Shown: piece after piece, positions 6,667 to 10,144 of the stretch
Numbering within the stretch: position 1 is the stretch's first letter
Layout of the letters: every line of letters begins with the position of its first letter
From: an uncultured Erysipelotrichaceae bacterium
GTDB lineage: Bacteria > Bacillota_I > Bacilli_A > RFN20 > CAG-826
DNA: 10,144 nucleotides
Direction of reading: 5' to 3'
Assembly (NCBI GenBank): GCA_902774655.1
Contig: CACYJD010000011.1
Span: forward strand, 1-10,144
Notes under the pieces: model-generated
The model's database searches: none
The model's input: the letters and a program-made list of their open reading frames with translations, nothing else
What the model was told of the DNA's origin: nothing
Translations under genes and position numbers: made by a program

Positions 6667-7119
6667 ATGAGAGTTGTCCTTCAAATAGCGAAAGATGCTG
6701 AAGTAAAAGTAAATGAAGAAGTCATAGGAAGCATTCCATATGGCTTTCTTTTACTAGTGGGTTTTACCCACGATGATACCTTTGAAGTCATCGATAAGAT
6801 GGCTGAAAAGATAGTTAAACTTCGAATCTTCCCTGATGAGAATGGCAAGACTAATCTTTCTCTTAAAGATGTTAATGGAAAGATTCTAAGTGTATCTCAA
6901 TTCACCCTATATGCGGACACGAAGAAGGGCAATCGCCCATCATTTGTGAGTGCATTAGGTGGCGAAGCAAGTGAAAAGTTATATGATTATTTCAATGAGA
7001 AAATTGTCTCATTGGTTGGAGAACCTATCTCTAAAGGTAAATTTGGAGCGGATATGAAGGTTAGATTCACTAACGATGGTCCATTTACCTTAGTGTTAGA
7101 TAGTAAGGAGTTATTTTAA
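6667..7119 (+). CDS. dtd: D-aminoacyl-tRNA deacylase
   Basis: Dtd hydrolyses D-aminoacyl-tRNA (and misacylated Gly-tRNA) as a homodimer in the cytoplasm, keeping D-residues out of translation. The 150 residues match the family's length. The catalytic block SQFTLYADTKKGNRPSF (77-93) and the C-terminal Gly-Pro motif, here TNDGPFTLVLDS, are both visible. Two departures stand out: the N-terminal family motif QRV is QIA here, so the normally conserved Arg7 is Ile7, and the usual GPVT is GPFT. The ATG lies two bases after the pdp stop with no clear Shine-Dalgarno, so translation is probably coupled to pdp. Its own 3' end contains the ribosome binding site of mnmA. Identity is secure; full activity is less certain because of the two substitutions. 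Confidence 0.9.
   Translation: MRVVLQIAKDAEVKVNEEVIGSIPYGFLLLVGFTHDDTFEVIDKMAEKIVKLRIFPDENGKTNLSLKDVNGKILSVSQFTLYADTKKGNRPSFVSALGGEASEKLYDYFNEKIVSLVGEPISKGKFGADMKVRFTNDGPFTLVLDSKELF
7105..7110 (+). promoter_or_regulatory. Ribosome binding site for mnmA inside dtd
   Basis: AAGGAG in the last codons of dtd lies nine bases before the GTG at 7120, which directly follows the dtd stop. This spacing decides for GTG as the mnmA start over the in-frame ATG at 7129, which would be 18 bases away. Confidence 0.75.
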
Positions 7120-8247
7120 GTGAAAGTAATGATTGGCCTTAGTGGCGGAGTTGATAGCGCAGTTGCGGCATATCTACTAAAAAAGCAAGGTTACGATGTC
7201 GTAGCCGCTTTTATGCGTAACTGGGATGCTTTTGCTAACAATGACTTTTTAGGTAATCCTACAATTAACGATAATCAATGTCCTCAAGAGAAGGACTATG
7301 ATGACGCTAAAAAGGTGGCGGAATTACTAGATATCCCATTACTGCGTATCGACTTTATTAAAGAATACTGGGATCACGTATTCTCTTTCTTTATCAGTGA
7401 ATACGAAGTAGGTAGAACACCTAACCCAGATATTTTATGTAATAAATATATTAAGTTTGACGCTTTTAAAGAGTTTGCTAAAAAGAACGGATGCGATAAA
7501 ATCGCTATGGGTCACTACGCTAAGACCACTGTTAAAGATGGTCTAACTTACTTATGTAAATGTAAAGACACTAATAAAGATCAAACTTATTTCTTATCTC
7601 AATTAAGTGAAGAACAAATTAAAGACGCGATCTTCCCTTTAGCGGATTTAACCAAAGAAGAAGTTAGAAATATCGCTCATGAATTAGGACTTAATGTCGC
7701 TGATAAAAAAGATTCAACTGGAGTCTGTTTTATCGGCGAACGTAACTTTAGAGAATTCTTAAAAAATTATATTCCTGCTCAAGAAGGGAATATTGTTGAT
7801 ATCGCTACCGGTAAAGTTATCGGTAAACATAAAGGTGTATATTACTATACCATCGGTCAACATAAAGGACTTGGTATAGGTGGTATTAGTGGTGAAGAAG
7901 CTAACGGTTGGTTTATCGCTAAAAAAGATGCAAAAAATAACATCCTTTATGTTGCCCGTGGTAATAGTGATAAGTATCTACTTTCCAACAAATGTGTTGT
8001 TAGAAAGTTAAATATCATTAATCCAAATCAAGAATTCCCTAAGAATGTCGGTATTAAATTTAGATATCGTCAACCAGATCATCCAGGAATTATTGATTTG
8101 GTTAATGGTGAAATTATCGCTACTTACGCGCCATATAAAGCGGTAACCACTGGTCAAGAAGCGGTATTTTATGATGAAAACGGACTTCTTATCGCTAGTG
8201 GAACTATTGATGAAGTCTATATGGATGATGTAAGAATTGATAAATAA
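7120..8247 (+). CDS. mnmA: tRNA 2-thiouridine(34) synthase MnmA
   Basis: MnmA adenylates U34 of tRNA-Lys, -Glu and -Gln and replaces its oxygen with sulfur delivered as persulfide, in the cytoplasm; in Gram-positives a dedicated cysteine desulfurase usually supplies the sulfur. The 375 residues show the PP-loop SGGVDS (8-13), FMRNWD (31-36), the catalytic-Cys motif GRTPNPDILCNK with Cys107 (98-109), DQTYFL (154-159), the second catalytic Cys in DSTGVCFIGERNFREF (Cys203), YTIGQHKGLGIGG (243-255) and the C-terminal RYRQPDHPG and TTGQEAVFY blocks. Length and motifs are normal; small departures are GQH for GQR and TTGQ for TPGQ. It starts with GTG immediately after the dtd stop and ends the unit; no strong terminator follows, so some reading into the alaS leader is possible. 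Confidence 0.95.
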   Translation: MKVMIGLSGGVDSAVAAYLLKKQGYDVVAAFMRNWDAFANNDFLGNPTINDNQCPQEKDYDDAKKVAELLDIPLLRIDFIKEYWDHVFSFFISEYEVGRTPNPDILCNKYIKFDAFKEFAKKNGCDKIAMGHYAKTTVKDGLTYLCKCKDTNKDQTYFLSQLSEEQIKDAIFPLADLTKEEVRNIAHELGLNVADKKDSTGVCFIGERNFREFLKNYIPAQEGNIVDIATGKVIGKHKGVYYYTIGQHKGLGIGGISGEEANGWFIAKKDAKNNILYVARGNSDKYLLSNKCVVRKLNIINPNQEFPKNVGIKFRYRQPDHPGIIDLVNGEIIATYAPYKAVTTGQEAVFYDENGLLIASGTIDEVYMDDVRIDK

Positions 8248-8279
8248 ATTTTATTGTTTAATTATTAATTAAGTTTTGT

Positions 8280-8285
8280 TATATT
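8280..8285 (+). promoter_or_regulatory. Candidate -10 box for the alaS transcript
   Basis: TATATT at 8280-8285 (overlapping TATTAT at 8282-8287) lies a few bases before the first structured part of the leader. No good -35 is visible: TTTAAT at 8257-8262 has 17-base spacing but a poor match, and TTGTTT at 8254-8259 has 20. The surrounding 8248-8290 is almost pure A/T. Confidence 0.35.
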
Positions 8286-8290
8286 ATATG

Positions 8291-8474
8291 TGCTCCGATA
8301 AAGGAACTAAGTTACTTTTAAGTAACGCGCCACTCCTTTGGAGTCGATGAAAGTCGACGTAATTCTGCGTTAAGGATATTAATTAAGAGTGTTAGATAAA
8401 ACGAATAGAATTATCTAATGAATTAGGATGGTACCGCGATTAATCGTTCCTTCGAACGATTTTTATTTTATTTA
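8291..8474 (+). ncRNA. T-box leader (tRNA-Ala sensing) of alaS
   Basis: The conserved T-box appears as AGGATGGTACCGCG (8425-8438), close to the consensus AGGGTGGNACCGCG. The change AGGG to AGGA is matched by TCCT (8448-8451), so the antiterminator can still form: AGGA with TCCT, the unpaired TGGTACC bulge that binds the tRNA acceptor end, and GCG with CGT. Stem III is TTAGATAA (8392-8399) with TTATCTAA (8411-8418). A TGAAAG loop at 8343-8358 resembles the distal loop of stem I. The only Ala triplet in a likely specifier position is GCG at 8367-8369, but stem I has competing folds and I cannot fix the specifier. Uncharged tRNA-Ala should stabilise the antiterminator and let transcription reach alaS. 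Confidence 0.88.
8442..8474 (+). terminator. T-box intrinsic terminator
   Basis: AATCGTTC (8442-8449) and GAACGATT (8454-8461) form a perfect 8-bp stem with loop CTTC, followed by a T-rich tail (TTTTATTTTATTT). Its left arm contains the TCCT needed for the antiterminator, so the two structures exclude each other. AAGGAG at 8477-8482 follows, ten bases before the alaS ATG. Confidence 0.88.
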
Positions 8475-8492
8475 TAAAGGAGAAATAACTCT

Positions 8493-10144
8493 ATGAAGAA
8501 ATTAAGTGGAAATGAAATTAGAAAGACTTGGTTAGCTTTCTTTAAAGAGAAAGGTCACCATGTCGAAAAAGGCGCTAGCCTTATTCCATATAATGACCCT
8601 ACATTATTATGGATTAACTCAGGCGTTGCAGCCTTAAAGAAATATATGGATGGAAGTGAAGTACCTCCATCTAGAAGAATCACCAATGTCCAAAAGAGTA
8701 TCCGTACAAATGATATGGATAACGTTGGATATACCTCTAGACACCATACATTCTTTGAAATGCTTGGATGCTTCTCTATTGGTGATTACTTTAGAAAAGA
8801 AATCATTGAATGGGCCTATGAAATCCTTACTGGTGAAAGATGGTTTGCGATGGATAAAGATAAACTATATTTCACTTATAACCCAATTGATTTAGACACT
8901 AGAGATAACTGGTTAAAACAAGGTGTCTCTCCTGACCACTTAATTGCTTTAGAGGGTAACTATTGGCAAATCGGTGAAGGTCCTTGTGGCCCTAACACCG
9001 AAGTCTTCTATGATAGAGGAGAAAAATATGACCCAGATCATCTAGGTATTAAACTCCTCGAAGAAGAAATTGAAAACGATAGATATATTGAGATCTGGGG
9101 CATAGTTTTCTCTCAATATAACGCTCAAGCGGGTGTTGATAGAAAAGACTATAAAGAACTCCCAAGTAAGAATATTGATACCGGTGCAGGTCTAGAACGT
9201 ATCGCCTCAATCCTACAAGAAACAGATTCTAACTTTGAAACAGACTTATTCATGCCTTTAATTAAAGAGACTGAAAAGCACGCTAATGTAGGATACGGTG
9301 AAAAGACCAAGACTCCATATAGAGTTATCGCAGACCATATCCGTAGCTTAACATTCGCTATCAGTGATGGCGCTTCCTTCTCAAATGAAGGCAGAGGCTA
9401 CGTTTTACGTAGACTCCTTAGAAGAGCGTCTCGCTTTGCTAAGAAGATTGGTATTAATGAAGCTTTCTTATATAAACTTGTTGATGTCGTTATCGATATC
9501 AATAAGGATTTCTATCCAGAACTCGCTACCAACAGTGCTTCTATTAAGAAAGCAATTAAGATTGAAGAAGAGAAATTCCTTAAAACCTTATCTAGTGGTG
9601 AATCACTTTTAAGAGAATTCATCAGTGGTAAAAAGGTTTTAAGTGGTAAAGATGCCTTTAAACTCTATGATACTTTTGGTTTCCCTCTTGAACTCACTAA
9701 AGAGATCTGCCACGAAGAAGGTGTCGAAGTAGATGAAAAAGGCTTCGAAGAAGAAATGAACGCTCAAAAAGAAAGAGCAAGAAACGCTAGAAGCGATGAA
9801 CAAAGTATGCATAGACAATCTAAGGATTTATTAGATTTCAATTTGCCTAGTGAATTCGATTATAGTGGTTCTAACCTTATCGCTCACGTCATCGGAGTGT
9901 TTAAAGATGGCGTTAAAGTAGATGAAATCACTAGTGAGGGTGAAGTTATCTTTGATAAGACGAACTTCTACGCTGAAAGCGGTGGTCAAGTTAGTGATAA
10001 AGGTGAGATTAGAAACTCTTCTACATTCGCTGAAGTAACTGAAGTTATTAAAGCTCCTAATAAAGAACACTTACACACTGTTAAAATTATGAAAGGTTCT
10101 ATTAAAGTAGGAGATGAATTCTTACTTGAAATTAATAAAGAAGC
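8493..10144 (+). CDS. alaS: Alanyl-tRNA synthetase (3' partial)
   Basis: AlaS charges tRNA-Ala with alanine and edits Ser/Gly mistakes. The frame is open from the ATG at 8493 to the right edge, giving 550 of roughly 870 residues. Visible landmarks are the N-terminal MKKLSGNEIRKTWLAFFKEK, LLWINSGVAALKKYMDG, class II motif 2 around RHHTFFEMLGCFSIGDYF (83-100), EGPCGPNTEVFYDRG, IEIWGIVFSQYNA, motif 3 in DTGAGLERIAS (229-239), the tRNA-binding helical part with SDGASFSNEGRGYVLRRLLRRA, and the start of the editing domain at AESGGQVSDKG (494-504). The zinc-binding end of the editing domain and the C-Ala domain are outside the window. The Cys in MLGCFS is where most bacterial enzymes have Asn. Start fixed by AAGGAG ten bases upstream; expression is governed by the T-box leader directly before it. 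Confidence 0.96.
   Translation, partial: MKKLSGNEIRKTWLAFFKEKGHHVEKGASLIPYNDPTLLWINSGVAALKKYMDGSEVPPSRRITNVQKSIRTNDMDNVGYTSRHHTFFEMLGCFSIGDYFRKEIIEWAYEILTGERWFAMDKDKLYFTYNPIDLDTRDNWLKQGVSPDHLIALEGNYWQIGEGPCGPNTEVFYDRGEKYDPDHLGIKLLEEEIENDRYIEIWGIVFSQYNAQAGVDRKDYKELPSKNIDTGAGLERIASILQETDSNFETDLFMPLIKETEKHANVGYGEKTKTPYRVIADHIRSLTFAISDGASFSNEGRGYVLRRLLRRASRFAKKIGINEAFLYKLVDVVIDINKDFYPELATNSASIKKAIKIEEEKFLKTLSSGESLLREFISGKKVLSGKDAFKLYDTFGFPLELTKEICHEEGVEVDEKGFEEEMNAQKERARNARSDEQSMHRQSKDLLDFNLPSEFDYSGSNLIAHVIGVFKDGVKVDEITSEGEVIFDKTNFYAESGGQVSDKGEIRNSSTFAEVTEVIKAPNKEHLHTVKIMKGSIKVGDEFLLEINKE

Noticed and set aside
9831..10070. Minus-strand reading frame opposite alaS
   Set aside because: It lies within the intact alaS frame, and composition and position fit a chance antisense frame.
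1..10144. Possible use of TGA as tryptophan (mycoplasma-type code)
   Set aside because: All long genes use TGG for Trp, contain no in-frame TGA, and end in TAA, so the standard bacterial code explains the window.
1..10144. tRNA genes, rRNA genes, CRISPR arrays, intact transposase or phage genes
   Set aside because: None seen on either strand: no regularly spaced short repeats, no tRNA-like cloverleaf with T-arm consensus, and no integrase or transposase motifs.

Overview
The window reads as one strand (+) of an AT-rich, low-GC Gram-positive genome, most likely an uncultured gut-type member of the Bacilli/Erysipelotrichia/RF39-Mollicutes area. Four things point there: an alanine T-box leader in front of alaS, strong AAGGAG ribosome binding sites, a surface protein that combines InlB-like repeats with BspA-like leucine-rich repeats, and exclusive use of TAA stops. 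No in-frame TGA occurs in any long gene and Trp is TGG, so nothing suggests the mycoplasma code. The taxonomic placement is inference.

Layout. (1) 1-3335: a large surface-type protein, cut by the left edge of the window. It has about three and a half 69-residue InlB/Flg_new-like repeats, one more degenerate repeat, then six divergent BspA-like LRR modules that each end in a recurring 'KPxGW...vyWg' type segment. (2) 3367-4071: an unrecognised multi-spanning membrane protein, 31 bases behind it and probably co-transcribed. (3) 4072-4505: a gene-poor stretch with a long imperfect hairpin, a possible mobile-element end, a decayed reading frame on the minus strand, and the promoter of the next gene. 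(4) 4506-5219: an AqpZ-like water channel with its own promoter and a clear rho-independent terminator. (5) 5357-8247: a tight three-gene unit of pyrimidine-nucleoside phosphorylase, D-aminoacyl-tRNA deacylase and the tRNA 2-thiouridine enzyme MnmA, with 2-nt and 0-nt junctions, behind an extended -10 promoter and a perfect 16-bp palindrome. (6) 8248-8492: a T-box leader with identifiable stem III, antiterminator and terminator. (7) 8493 to the right edge: alaS, 3'-truncated.

How the genes fit together. From 5357 rightwards the theme is nucleoside salvage plus tRNA quality: Dtd removes mischarged residues, MnmA thiolates U34 of Lys/Glu/Gln tRNAs, and AlaS charges tRNA-Ala under feedback from uncharged tRNA through the T-box. 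The left part is accessory: a cell-surface adhesin-like protein and a membrane partner candidate. I do not see a convincing new defence or mobile system. The points most worth checking are the loss of the usual Arg7 in Dtd, the repeated cap segment in the LRR protein, the T-box stem I that does not fold into an obvious canonical form, and the remnant-bearing intergenic region.
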